A stretch of 64,000 nt of DNA from Pterobdella sp. o SKG-2022. Lineage: Eukaryota > Annelida > Clitellata > Hirudinida > Piscicolidae. The DNA lies in assembly GCA_964035795.1 (NCBI GenBank), contig OZ038326.1, positions 8,711,700 to 8,775,699 on the forward strand. The letters are read 5' to 3'. Every line of letters begins with the position of its first letter. The stretch's first letter is position 1. The notes beneath the pieces were generated by a model. The model was not told the origin of the DNA, ran no database searches, and saw only the letters and a program-made list of their open reading frames with translations. Positions 46,701 to 54,119 of the stretch are shown in pieces. A program made the position numbers and the translations under genes.

Positions 46701-49700
46701 TCAAACCCACTCGCTATGTCATGCACCACTGACCCAAACAACCTCAAAATCTGACAATAAAGTCTTTGAAAAAGAAACATAGCGAGCAATCTTGTGTGTT
46801 ATAAGGATACAAAAAGTATTAAAAATTAAACACATCATCATAATCAACTCAGTGAAGTTGCATGCAAAATCATATGATGAACATCCGAACATAACAAAAT
46901 ATATTTTCGGACGTGAAAAATTTAATTTCGATAGAACAGGAAGAGTGCGATGTGATGGTGGTGGTAGGATGTGATGGTGGTGGTGGTAGAATGTGATGCT
47001 GGTGGTGGTAGGGTGTGATGATGGTGTTGGTAGGATGTGGTGATGGTGGTGGTGGTGGTAATGTAGACACTTTTTTTAAGCTCATATTTCGCCAAACATT
47101 TTTTTTAATATTTTTTTGAAGAAGCTTCCTGGTTTAGTTAAGTTTTTAAGATCACGTGATGTTGGTGGGCATCAATAATTTTTCTAAATTATAACAGTAC
47201 TCACCTTTCATTTCTTCCGATGATTTTCCGCTTAACCTAAGGTGGAGAAGAAATTGAAATCCGCAATCTTGATCCCGACACCGCCTATGAACTGCAAGTG
47301 AGGGCACAGTCAGAAGTGGGTCAAAGTGAATTCATCTCCACCAATGCATCCACACTCCCCCCAAGTTTGTTTGCTCAAAATAATTATATATAATTAGATC
47401 ACACTGATGCACACAGAAACTGGGGTTACAATACAAAACAATGCAATTACGAATAAGATTAAAGTGACATTAACTTCAGGAGCTTCTAGGCCACATAATT
47501 ATTGTACCAACAAAAAAATAATAAATATAAAACAGAATAAAAATTTAAGAAAAAAAATAATTAAATAACAAAAAAATATTTAGAAAGTATAATATATAAA
47601 TAATTTTTGTCAAAATATCTGTGGTTCCGAGCTTATACTCATCTCGAACAACCTTCAATGAATTGAACGATCTCATGTTTTTCTTACCTGGAATGCTTGC
47701 TAGCATCTCAAAACCTCTCGGAAGATAGGCTGGACCTTCATTGAACAGGTATTTGAACATCAGAAACAGAACCTCATAGTCAATTTTTTCATCACTTTCA
47801 AGTCAGTGTAAATCTCTCAAAACAGGACTTATAAGATCATACTTTCTAGTACCTTTAATGAGCCTGGCTGTTGTGTTGATTAAGAATTGGAGCCTGTTGT
47901 TCTTATCTTTGTTGCTCTGCGAGGATAACATTCTCATAGTCTATCTGGCTTATTACCAGTGCTGATGCCAGTGTCTTCAAAGACTCAAGAAATCCTTGAT
48001 CGATTTTATTTGCTTCAGAGATATGAAACCGCATTGAAAAATTATGTTGATTTGAGTCTTCATAAATAAATCCTCATCTAACCAGACGCCAAGATTTTTC
48101 GTATTTCTCGAAGGAAAATTATTCTCACTGGGCAACGCGGAATTCTAAAAAATTTCTCCCTTTGGAGAACCTGCTGACTTCAGTCTTAGAAACATACAAT
48201 TTCAAGTTATTGATTTATATCAAACTTACAACACGCACTCAGATAAAGCTACCTGCAGGTATAGTGACTTTTTATACTTGTAATGCCTATAAATTTGAGG
48301 GTCATCTGCATATTGGTGCAAACTAAAATTGTGCTTCATGACTTACTTTTCCAAATCACCAGTGAAGAGTGAACAGCAATGGTCCGAGAACAGAACCTTG
48401 TGGGACACCGACAGATGAGTGCACCATTGATTTTTTACTTCACAACATCTGATAACAAAAGTTCTGTTACTCAATTAGCTAACAAGCCATTTTAGCACAC
48501 TATTCCAAGGCCAAAAGATTTTTCCAGACTTTCCAGCAATATATCATGGTTTACCAAATCAAAAGCTGACGATAGATCCAATCGAATCAAAAGATAACTC
48601 ACCATTGTAGGCTGCTTTCAAAATGTCTGAATAGATTTTTGAAATGGCAGTTTCAGTAGAATGGTGACGAAGATAAAATAAAAAAAAGTTTTTTTTGTGA
48701 GATACTAAAAGACTCTCCCCAAAACATGTCTTTCAAATATTCTATTCAAAAAGATGAATTTGAGATAGGCCTGTAGACAATGCATCATTTGTGTCGAGAT
48801 TGGGGTTTTTCAGCAGAAAAAATATATGCCAACTTAGAAATCTGGAAAAAAATCTAAGCAAAAAAGAATGTTGAAAATAGTTTTGAAAATGGTACTATCA
48901 ACCTAGAAATCTTTTTCAAAAGCCAGGTGGGTATTGGGTTCAGAGCACATTGTTTATTATGTAATTTCCCAATTGTCTGTATGACCTCATCCTCATCAAC
49001 CTTAGCAAACTTATCCAATTTAACATCAGGGTTGCAAAAAGCAAATCGGGGAGTCATGCTTTCTGACAAAGATTTTTTGACTGATTCAATTTTATCAGTT
49101 TTTTAAAAATTATTTGCTTCGTCACCAGAAACTGGGTTGCATTTGCCTCTGTGAGAAACCTACATAACCTCTAAAAAAATACCTTTTGCAAAACCCATGA
49201 CGCTAGTTCTAGTTTAAAACTGCACTTGAGATACCTTTGCTCAGCTTCCTTTTGAGCCGTTTTGAATCACGACACTCCTTGCCAAACCAAGAGTCAGATG
49301 GCCTTAGTCGAACTTTTAATGTCCTCAAAAAAATGAGGTTGTCTAAACAAGTTTTCAAGTGGGAAAAGAGTTGACAAAAGTGAGTGAAAGTTATAGATAC
49401 TTTTTTTTAGATTGACTTTCAGTCGCCCCATATTGGGGTTTCGTTAGCTCAACAGATGTTTCACAGGGCGCTACTCTTTGTGTATATAATTGTCGGCCCA
49501 GGCGGGATTGATACGGATACTACTAAGGGCTAGATTATAAAATAGGTCATTTTATGTGAAAAAAATTTTTATAGACGGACAGTATGAGCTAACGCCCAAC
49601 TTGGAATTGTAAAACTCAAAATCCGCCGTTCCCACACTTGGGCAGTTTGCCTTGCCGTCGTCAAAAAACATATAATTATTTGCCAAACCAATGACAACGA

Positions 49701-51410
49701 TACCAGATTATCAGTTTTCCGATACCTGCTACCCGAGTCCTATGTTATTCAGTTTATAAAAACCCACTATAAATTGCAAAAACACATAAACACTGTTAAC
49801 GAAAAGTCTCGTATCTTTTAAATGAAATTTATAATATTTCTAGTGTTCAATAGTTTCTTCATTCAAAATTTTAGCTTTTTAAATTGGATGTATTGTAACT
49901 TTACAGCACATGAACTTCCATCAAAATCTTCAGGAAAACCTTTTCCGGTGAGAGTGCTCGTGCAAGAGACAGACGTGTTTTGGAGGGCCCTGGTCACGTG
50001 GCCTAAAATTTGGAGTGGGGGGAGCGCCATAAAACAGCTCTCTCTCGCGTATTCACCTCAGGTGACCAGAATGAGTTGATGTGGTGTGGTACGCATTTAA
50101 GTGTTTTGAGGCACTTGATTCAAACACATAGAGAAATGTCTGTGTAAAATAATTCAAATCGGTGTTATGTAGCAATTTAAATCATAGTTTGAAGCGCTTG
50201 CATGTGATGTAATTGTGGAGCTTATTGATGACCAAACATTGAATTAAAGCCGTTAACTTTAGATAATTAGTTTAAAATGAAGGCTGATGGCGGTGGATCC
50301 CTGAGTCTTGAACTATGTTGATGTGAGCCTACAGTCTTTTCCAAGCTGATAGTTGAACCAAAGCTTTCAACAGCTCAAGTAAAAAACATGGTTTGGGATT
50401 TTTTGCAGTTGATCCTAAGGATGAGCAAGTAGAAGATAGTCGTCTGCAAACTGAAGTTTTTGAAATAGAACTTCTTCGCAATGTCCAAATGCTTGCCATC
50501 AGCTTTTTATTTAATACATTTCTCAGCAGTTATAATTTTGCACAAATAATCTTAATACTACAAAGTAGTTTGAAAAACATGTCGACAACAGCTAGCAAGA
50601 ACTGAAGTGTTGATTGCAGGTGTGGGAAAGTAGGTTTGGCACAGGGTTGGAATATTTGCTTTTGTGCGCTGAATGCATGCCACCCAACATTCCTTCCAAA
50701 TATTATCTTGGTTTCAGTTTTTAAAAAAAGTAATTCAGCGTCAGTGTTTAAATTTTATTTCTCGAAGAGTTCCAACAATCTGTCATAAACCATGCAGAGG
50801 ACCTTGGCGCTTAAATGACATAGCATCGATATAGCCTTTTGCGAATTTATAGTGGCTTCTTGAAGAATAATTACTGAAAAATTAAAACGAAGATTTGAAT
50901 TTTTATAAGTAAATGTTATGTTATTTGGATAGAATATGATATACCAAATGACAATGAGCAGGAAACGGAAGTTGAGTGGAAAACACAGAATGTGAGCCTG
51001 GAACCCCCCCTTCGAAACACTCGATTTTTATTGGAGGGTTTAGAAGCTAATACAACCTATCTTGTTAAGGCAAAAGCCCAAAACAAATTTGGCTGGTCAG
51101 AATTCGGTGAAATCACCGAGTTCCGCACAAAAGAAGGTAACTTGATAGGGAATGACGTGTATGGAAATGTCATGAGAGAATATTTTCAGACAACATCAGA
51201 GAGGTTCACATGATTCATGCTTCACTGCACCACGGTGTGATCATCATCATCACTATCATTTTTATACTCGTCCTCTTCCTCATCATTGATCTGTGTCTAT
51301 ACCATTACCTTGCCTGTGGTTTGAGTCATTGCATGGTGAAACGATTGAGAAGGGGAAAGCTGAGTGACAAAGAAAAAGTTCTCGAAGAGAAAGAGAAGTT
51401 TGTCATTTGA
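28662..51410 (+). CDS. NCAM / Fasciclin II-type neural cell adhesion molecule (16 exons)
   Basis: Sixteen exons totalling 2271 nt join with no frame break into 756 residues. Layout: signal peptide 1-17; Ig1 about 18-113; Ig2 114-208; Ig3 209-297; Ig4 298-390; Ig5 391-482; FN3-1 483-573; FN3-2 574-683; membrane segment about 700-716; tail 717-756. This 5 Ig + 2 FN3 + TM layout defines the NCAM/Fas2 family of homophilic adhesion proteins on neurons. Ig1-Ig4 keep both cysteines; Ig3 and Ig4 have Phe and Leu for the core Trp; Ig5 lacks the Cys-Trp-Cys triad. After exon 9, Ig5 starts Tyr-Lys-Pro-Arg, like the family's domain boundary. Junctions between domains are all phase 1. Introns run from 53 bp to 9.2 kb. 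Alternative exons (for example a GPI form) were not seen. Confidence 0.9.
29095..29117. repeat. (CA)n tract in intron 1
   Basis: Short CA dinucleotide run. Confidence 0.8.
29571..29760 (+). repeat. Dispersed repeat shared with 54120-54320 (inverted)
   Basis: Blocks TAGCTTTGAGTTGTTTGTGA, CTTTTGGTGAGCAGTGAAAG and ATGATGGATGGATTCTCG match the reverse complement of 54120-54320, part of the 5' region of a deleted LINE. The piece at 29380-29570 just upstream may belong to the same insertion. Confidence 0.6.
30149..30293 (+). CDS. Adhesion gene exon 2 (Ig1, first half)
   Basis: Acceptor ATGTTCAG. It encodes ELQVRPHSETLKKALGDTVV, then LTCEW with the first disulfide Cys and VIEWLDN with the core Trp. 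Donor at 30294, phase 2. Confidence 0.85.
30300..31530. other. Intron 2 interior
   Basis: GC-poor with unrecognised coding-like stretches (30494-30700, 30780-30930) that look like transposon debris. No defined element. Confidence 0.4.
31537..31682 (+). CDS. Adhesion gene exon 3 (Ig1, second half)
   Basis: Acceptor AAATTCACAG. It encodes FVEKESDHKIKLFLNKVQQE, then AAGTYICRR with the second Cys in the usual G-x-Y-x-C setting, ending IELLVT. Donor GTGCGT, phase 1. Confidence 0.85.
31737..31868 (+). CDS. Adhesion gene exon 4 (Ig2, first half)
   Basis: Only 54 bp after exon 3; acceptor AATTTTCAG. It encodes EKIKFVDTPKEQGFKEGSDA, LVSCRV and DVTWSFKN, with Cys and Trp both kept. Donor GTAATT, phase 1. 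Confidence 0.9.
31952..32104 (+). CDS. Adhesion gene exon 5 (Ig2, second half)
   Basis: Acceptor AACCCTTCAG. It encodes a strongly basic start (GKSRKMKKYKQ), then EDGLLIKNISTEDMGVYSCW. The basic cluster sits where NCAM Ig2 binds heparin; that role here is inference. Donor GTGCGT, phase 1. Confidence 0.9.
32455..32555. repeat. Short tandem repeat in intron 5
   Basis: Three units of about 27 bp based on GCCAGGCTCAGTAGTTAAGA. Confidence 0.7.
32812..32924 (+). CDS. Adhesion gene exon 6 (Ig3, first half)
   Basis: Acceptor AACACGACAG. It encodes IGPSLKKGLEDVERLEGEEL, then AISCQATGHPTPLFTFFK: first Cys kept, core Trp replaced by Phe. Donor AAG then GTTTGT, phase 0. The 9.2-kb intron follows. Confidence 0.85.
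33321..33460. repeat. Penelope-like terminal hairpin, 51-bp arms
   Basis: Arms 33321-33371 and 33410-33460 are almost perfect reverse complements. The 38-base loop contains GTAAGAGTATCTTAC, itself a 6-bp hairpin, and ACATTATCA. The arm end ACACGAAGCTTTTCGTAAG recurs at about 1685. Confidence 0.7.
34972..35081. repeat. Inverted duplication at the 5' edge of the Penelope-like element
   Basis: Arms 34972-35011 and 35042-35081 match over 40 bp with two mismatches and a 30-base spacer. An AAT array (about 35085-35115) follows. Confidence 0.8.
35290..37315 (+). mobile_element. LINE of unassigned clade, RT present but broken
   Basis: The 5' frame (35351-35869) encodes a Lys/Glu-rich region. Frames at 36046-36288 and 36378-36605 carry the pre-RT region, including HHGRLQVQGYWIKTFSVLYE and SSNFRPITCLAIM. 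The frame at 36621-37100 carries the RT: GCGKRTRGSKDQLIIDKYTM, WVDYRKAYDMVPHTWI and KRGFFQGDSLSPLLFV; the last box then frameshifts (YFIWIT for the expected YMDN/YADD region). The R-G-x-K-D-Q-L and W-x-D-Y-x-K-A-Y-D motifs mark a distinct LINE type I cannot name. Several frameshifts and stops. Confidence 0.75.
37316..40740 (-). mobile_element. LINE with endonuclease, RT and RNase H (I/Jockey-type), decayed
   Basis: On the minus strand: endonuclease end (40649-40134: ICADLNALDQVWD and the catalytic LSSDHHPIIL); RT fingers (39635-39015: NEVIAALRSTNLPKADGPDE, YRPISLTSNIGKVMEKLV, LLSEDQAGFKDRRS); palm box FADD (about 38925, followed by a stop and NDDLKNAENKLQLALEKASN); then RNase H (38198-37905: YIYTDGSAIDVN, GGGIIV, SFQAEMKAVKALE). 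Several frameshifts. It is GC-richer than its host intron. Confidence 0.8.
40741..41895 (+). mobile_element. LINE joined from pre-RT region to C-terminus, RT fingers and palm deleted
   Basis: At 40760-40930 the plus strand encodes the pre-RT block (GFYEALKAVYG, then SPLRSVA). At about 40945-41000 it switches to the end of the palm (the ALLxPAPQEEY connection) and continues FSHLCCTITSDAKVNREEDN, NNAFGRLYNSL, TTLLYGSEAWVRYRHNLRLL, FNTHWSGYVTNVEVLEQAEI, SQLHWAGQVSE and KIVLNGELSTCHSDRGA. The YADD box and all upstream RT motifs are missing. Confidence 0.75.
42055..42152. repeat. 21-bp tandem repeat just before exon 7
   Basis: About five units of CTCTCTATTTTACATAGTAA plus one base, ending 12 bases before the acceptor of exon 7. 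It would sit in the branch-point region. Confidence 0.85.
42164..42317 (+). CDS. Adhesion gene exon 7 (Ig3, second half)
   Basis: Acceptor AACTATTTCAG. It encodes DEKVITSNGRIKMNNNSVLF, then EDAGVWRCKGENKAG with the second Cys. Donor GTTGGC, phase 1. Confidence 0.9.
42379..42509 (+). CDS. Adhesion gene exon 8 (Ig4, first half)
   Basis: A 61-bp intron precedes; acceptor CATTTGCAG. It encodes VEPQITKFEGTKTVENQPTE, then ISCVYRGSPTPEVTLEK: Cys kept, core Trp replaced by Leu. Donor CAG then GTGAGT, phase 0. Confidence 0.9.
42545..42905 (-). mobile_element. LINE RT palm fragment, family B copy 2
   Basis: Minus-strand frames show DDYLLLAHPKDQLQKIPN, then INCKRSQTMFFTSAVKSFGL and, further on, VQKFVYLGSV, the classic end of the palm. 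Closely matches 17930-18120 and 50275-50475. Confidence 0.7.
43200..44400 (+). mobile_element. CR1-like LINE, endonuclease-to-RT start, decayed
   Basis: A broken endonuclease (about 43330-43520) is followed by the linker DSWFDEKCRDSKRLKWKLSK at about 43700. The frame 43858-44226 then encodes SSSKNESSIIRSYINKISGR, VDEDEVIQTIGKLHNKQCAL and NPIPTWLLKKIS. Frameshifted SSYRPISKLSALNKILETL follows at about 44310. It ends in a GATT tract (about 44358-44395). It lies in intron 8 in sense orientation. Confidence 0.75.
44571..44718 (+). CDS. Adhesion gene exon 9 (Ig4, second half)
   Basis: Acceptor TTTGTTGGCAG. It encodes DERVSVVKINKNETRMIIKK, then SDGGLYACRARS and an N-glycosylation site NAS before LTVL. 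Donor GTAGGC, phase 1. Confidence 0.9.
44865..45275. repeat. Minisatellite in intron 9, about 27-bp units
   Basis: About 14 units of GGGAATGAGGTCTGAGGTCT plus a few bases, purine-rich on the transcribed-sense strand, fill most of the 644-bp intron. Confidence 0.9.
45363..45544 (+). CDS. Adhesion gene exon 10 (Ig5, first half)
   Basis: Acceptor TTTGTGGAAAG is weak but gives the family-typical Tyr-Lys-Pro-Arg start of Ig5 and keeps frame. It encodes ILEVQPQEMHIWPGKQKNIS, then IALQ where the first Cys should be (Ile instead), and QIKLTRHQKPI where the core Trp should be (Leu). Donor GTTAGT, phase 0. Confidence 0.75.
45609..45702 (+). CDS. Adhesion gene exon 11 (Ig5, second half)
   Basis: A 64-bp intron precedes; acceptor ATGCTGGCAG. 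It encodes VSGEKGVEGDVNISVSNHYG, with Ile or Ser where the second Cys should be, then SSSHLVRLKLA. Donor GTGAGT, phase 1. Confidence 0.8.
46142..46291 (+). CDS. Adhesion gene exon 12 (FN3-1, first half)
   Basis: Acceptor ATACTATCCAG. It encodes KKPSAPREIKIRQTFSTGFL, then PPADDGGERINGYVTNV, the FN3 P-P-x-D-x-G-G and I-x-x-Y motifs. Donor GTAGGT, phase 1. Confidence 0.9.
46605..46680. repeat. 21-bp tandem repeat in intron 12
   Basis: About three units of ACAAATCTGACCACATAAAC. Confidence 0.8.
46925..47062. repeat. GGTGGT-rich minisatellite in intron 12
   Basis: Units of GGTGGTGGTAGGATGTGATG; G/T-rich on the + strand. Confidence 0.85.
47242..47364 (+). CDS. Adhesion gene exon 13 (FN3-1, second half)
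   Basis: Acceptor TTAACCTAAG. It encodes GEEIEIRNLDPDTAYELQVR, then AQSEVGQSEF, the FN3 L-x-P-x-T-x-Y core. Donor GTTTGT, phase 1. Confidence 0.9.
47400..49340 (-). mobile_element. CR1-like LINE in intron 13, antisense to the gene
   Basis: The minus strand carries the same RT start as 43858 (49069-48854: VDEDEVIQTIGKLHNKQCAL, NPIPTWLLKKIS). Decayed RT follows at 48850-47950, then a C-terminal block (47950-47545: FLINTTARLIKGTRKYDLIS, FKYLFNEGPAYLPRGFEMLA, SFNSLKVVRDEYKLGTT). Many frame breaks. Upstream, 49330-49080 corresponds to the linker seen at 43600-43860. Confidence 0.8.
49571..49760 (+). repeat. Dispersed repeat family A, copy 3
   Basis: Blocks GAGCTAACGCCCAACTTGG, CCGTTCCCACACTTGGGCAG, AATGACAACGATACCAG and TTATTCAGTTTATAA match 1405-1590. 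Confidence 0.7.
49907..50061 (+). CDS. Adhesion gene exon 14 (FN3-2, first half)
   Basis: Acceptor TAACTTTACAG. It encodes THELPSKSSGKPFPVRVLVQ, then VTWPKIWSGGSAIKQLSLAY with the FN3 Trp and G-G-x-x-I-x-x-Y pattern. Donor CAG then GTGACC, phase 0. Confidence 0.85.
50275..50850 (-). mobile_element. LINE RT palm fragment, family B copy 3, with decayed flank
   Basis: 50280-50475 is a near copy of the palm block at 42700-42890. The stretch to about 50850 has weak coding-like similarity (VLCMVYDRLLELFE) on the same strand. Confidence 0.6.
50962..51136 (+). CDS. Adhesion gene exon 15 (FN3-2, second half)
   Basis: Acceptor ATGAGCAG at 50961 keeps phase 0; a nearer AG at 50932 would break frame. 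It encodes ETEVEWKTQNVSLEPPLRNT, then LLEGLEANTTYLVKAKAQNK, the FN3 L-x-x-N-T-x-Y core. Donor GTAACT, phase 1. Confidence 0.85.
51190..51410 (+). CDS. Adhesion gene exon 16 (membrane segment and tail)
   Basis: A 53-bp intron precedes; acceptor ATATTTTCAG. It encodes a juxtamembrane piece, the membrane span VIIIITIIFILVLFLII, then DLCLYHYLACGLSHCMVKRL with membrane-proximal cysteines as in NCAM, and a charged tail ending EEKEKFVI before TGA at 51408-51410. Confidence 0.9.
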
Positions 51411-51554
51411 ATGTTCAACAAGTAATTATTTTGGTTTTGTAATTTCTAAAAAATCTTGAGAGTTGATTAGGGACTAAATTATTATAAACAAATGATGATA
51501 TAAAACATTGCTTTTACAGAGCCGCTCTGAAAGGCAGCTGTGTGGCTACAGTTA

Positions 51555-51810
51555 GTGTGGTGGTGGTGGTGGATGCTTGATGTTGGAGGATGCCTGATGT
51601 TGGGGGATGCCTGATGTTGAAAGATGCCTGATGTTGGGAGATACCTGGTTTTGAGGGATGCCTGAGATTGGGGGATGCCTGGTGTTGGTGGATGCCTGGT
51701 GTTGGTGGATGCCTGGTGTTGGTGGATGCCTGATGTTGGGGAATGCCTGATGTTGGGGGATGCTTAATGTTGGGGGATGCTTGATGTTAGAGGATGCCTG
51801 ATGTTGAATT
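51555..51810. repeat. Minisatellite, 17-18-bp units, 3' of the adhesion gene
   Basis: About 14 units of GGATGCCTGATGTTGGG. Confidence 0.9.
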
Positions 51811-51819
51811 GTCCAATTC

Positions 51820-52380
51820 ATGCCAGCATGCAAACGTAAGTAAAAAAAGAATGATGATGAAGAGTTGAATTTCGCCGCCAATTGGGGTTTGTTTCATACT
51901 CTCTTCATTGATCTTTTTCTTTCCACACTCTTCTAAAGTATGCGGCTTATTTGAAGTATATTTTTGTTTCAGTCTGTTAAACTTTTCTTACTTGGAGTTT
52001 CTTCCAAGCTATGTTGCCTTTTGCGCAGTTTAGTGATTCCGCTAGTATTTACTCCAAATTCATCTTTTTCTGGACTGCTTTCTGATGTTTCACAATTAAC
52101 TCGTGAATTTTTATGTCATAATCAAATTAAATCAAATCAATTACGAGCATGATTATAGTGGCATCAGCTTCAGGAGTTTCTAGACTTGGCACCTCTCTTT
52201 ACGGTCTCTTGCGGTCCCTCAAGTCGTGCATTTTCGATCCTTCAGACACTGCAGTTTTCGGCAGAGTAACATATAGCATATTTTGAACTTACTCATATCA
52301 CAGGCACTTAGCTTTAGTGTTTAATTCATTTTTAAAATTATTCATCTAAACAAGGAATTCTTAAGATAGCTTTGCATAAA
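51820..52380. other. Spacer
   Basis: A short ORF at 51964-52152 has no recognisable domain. The block at 52160-52200 (CAGCTTCAGGAGTTTCTAG) is similar to 47475-47500, the 3' edge of the CR1-like element, so it may be transposon debris. Confidence 0.4.
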
Positions 52381-52384
52381 AGGA

Positions 52385-52655
52385 TTTGTGTTATGTAGTG
52401 GTGTGGTGGGGTATTTTATAGTTTGATGGGATGGTGTAGTATGATGCGGTGTAGTGTGGTTTATTGTGGTTTGGTTTGGTGTAGTGTGGTTTATTATGGT
52501 TTGGTTTGGTGTAGTGTGATGCGGTGTAGTGTGGTTTATTGTGGTTTGGTTTGGTGTAGTGTGATGCGGTGTAGTGTGGTTTATTGTGGTTTGGTTTGGT
52601 GTAGTGTGATGCGGTGTAGTGTGGTTTATTGTGGTTTGGTTTGGTTTTGTGTGAT
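52385..52655. repeat. Minisatellite with about 45-bp higher-order units
   Basis: TGTAGTGTGATGCGGTGTAG and TGGTTTATTGTGGTTTGG alternate in four to five large units; G/T-rich on +. Confidence 0.9.
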
Positions 52656-52659
52656 GTGA

Positions 52660-53270
52660 CAATTAAATCAAGATTCCTGCAGTAAATAATGATGTTGAAG
52701 AGCTTTTGAGAACTATAGCGACGCATTTTACAGGATACACCGAGCAGCAATGTAATCTGACCAACCAACTCGCCTTCTAGCTCTCATTGTGGCCACGCCC
52801 CAAAGGAACCATTTGATGAAGCTTTTATTTTGAATCTATCAAGTTATCGCAACAATCATTTATGATGTTTTGTCGCAAGTGTTTTGTAACATGCAGCACC
52901 TCATCTGCAGACTCAAATTGCTTATGCCTCTAATTTATTTTATACTTTTCATCACAATTTCATTATTTTTGCATTGTTACTGTAGTCTGTCTATTATAGA
53001 TAATCAAACTTTTTGAAAATTGATTGCAAAAGTTTATTGTAATTCTTTGAGCCAAGCATAAATATTTAAATGAAACACAACTCCTGGAAGTTTTTCATTT
53101 GAATATATACAAATTCATTGTTTCTCAAAAAATATCGAGCTTGGGGTTGGTGCGCTTGTGTGCTTTGTTTGACAGCATTTCATTCCAAAAGTTTCCAATA
53201 CATTATTTTGTTGTTATGATGATAATTGTTAAAATCAACAAGTAATTTTTGCTTTGTCGCTTACTGTCTT
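52660..53270. other. AT-rich spacer, nothing recognised
   Basis: No supported gene or repeat. Confidence 0.5.
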
Positions 53271-53274
53271 AACA

Positions 53275-53465
53275 TCATCCATTTCACAATTCACATCCTC
53301 CATTCCACACCCCATTCCAACCCCTGCCCCCCTTCCTCCTTAACCTCCTACACCCAACCTCCCACACCACCCATCCACACCCAACCACTCCACACTTCAC
53401 TCTTCTACGCTCAACCCATCCACATGTCACCCATCCACACCCAACCATTCCAAACCATCATGAAC
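53275..53465. repeat. C-rich degenerate minisatellite
   Basis: Irregular units around CCATCCACACCCAACCA. Confidence 0.8.
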
Positions 53466-53469
53466 AATT

Positions 53470-54115
53470 GATCTCATTATGTGGGGTCACAGATCAATGT
53501 TGTCACGTTCATGTTTTTAGTTATGATTTCCATGCAAATCATCACATATTAAACCAAGATGTAGCTAACCTCAACCATCTTACTCGCCATGTGTTCTCAA
53601 GCTTGCACGATAGGTTTTTGTTTTTTGAATAACAAAGGCATTATTTTTTTTGTTTTGGGCCTTATTACGATTCCTCTCAAGGTTTCGTTTCCTGCTAAAG
53701 TTGTTAAATAAAAGTTTCACCCGTGTGCTTCCAACCAACTCGATTCAAGCTGCAATTTTATTTAAAGAAAAAATTTATATTTAAGCCTAAGGTGTTTAAA
53801 TTTTGAATTTTTGGCGCAAAAATTACTAAAATAGATCAAAATCGAATAGAAAGGCCAAATTTTTAGTTTTCATTTTAAATGAAAAAGGGGATAGAGATGG
53901 CAATGAGGCAAACGATGGTGGAGAAGAAGGAGGGGGACGAGGAGGCGAGGTAATCATTTCGGTACTCGTAGTACATCTTGAAAGTAATGAGCTTCAATGT
54001 ATGCTTGTTTTAAAAAGAAATTTAAAAGTGGAAAATATTCAAATTTAATGATTATTTCAAAAAATTACATTTAATACACAAATTTAACTTAATGACAATA
54101 AATAAAATCAGGGAA
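53470..54115. other. AT-rich spacer
   Basis: A purine-rich, acidic coding-like stretch at 53878-53950 ends at GAG then GTAATC but has no acceptor; not called. Confidence 0.45.
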
Positions 54116-54119
54116 ATTA

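Noticed and set aside
50933..50961. Acceptor at GGATAG (50932) for adhesion exon 15
   Set aside because: It would break the phase with exon 14; the AG at 50961 keeps it.
52342..52768. ORFs with HTTPNQTTIN-type repeats on both strands
   Set aside because: Minisatellite artefacts without any non-repeat coding part.
53878..53950. Acidic Gly-rich coding-like stretch ending at a GT donor
   Set aside because: No acceptor or start codon context, and low complexity.
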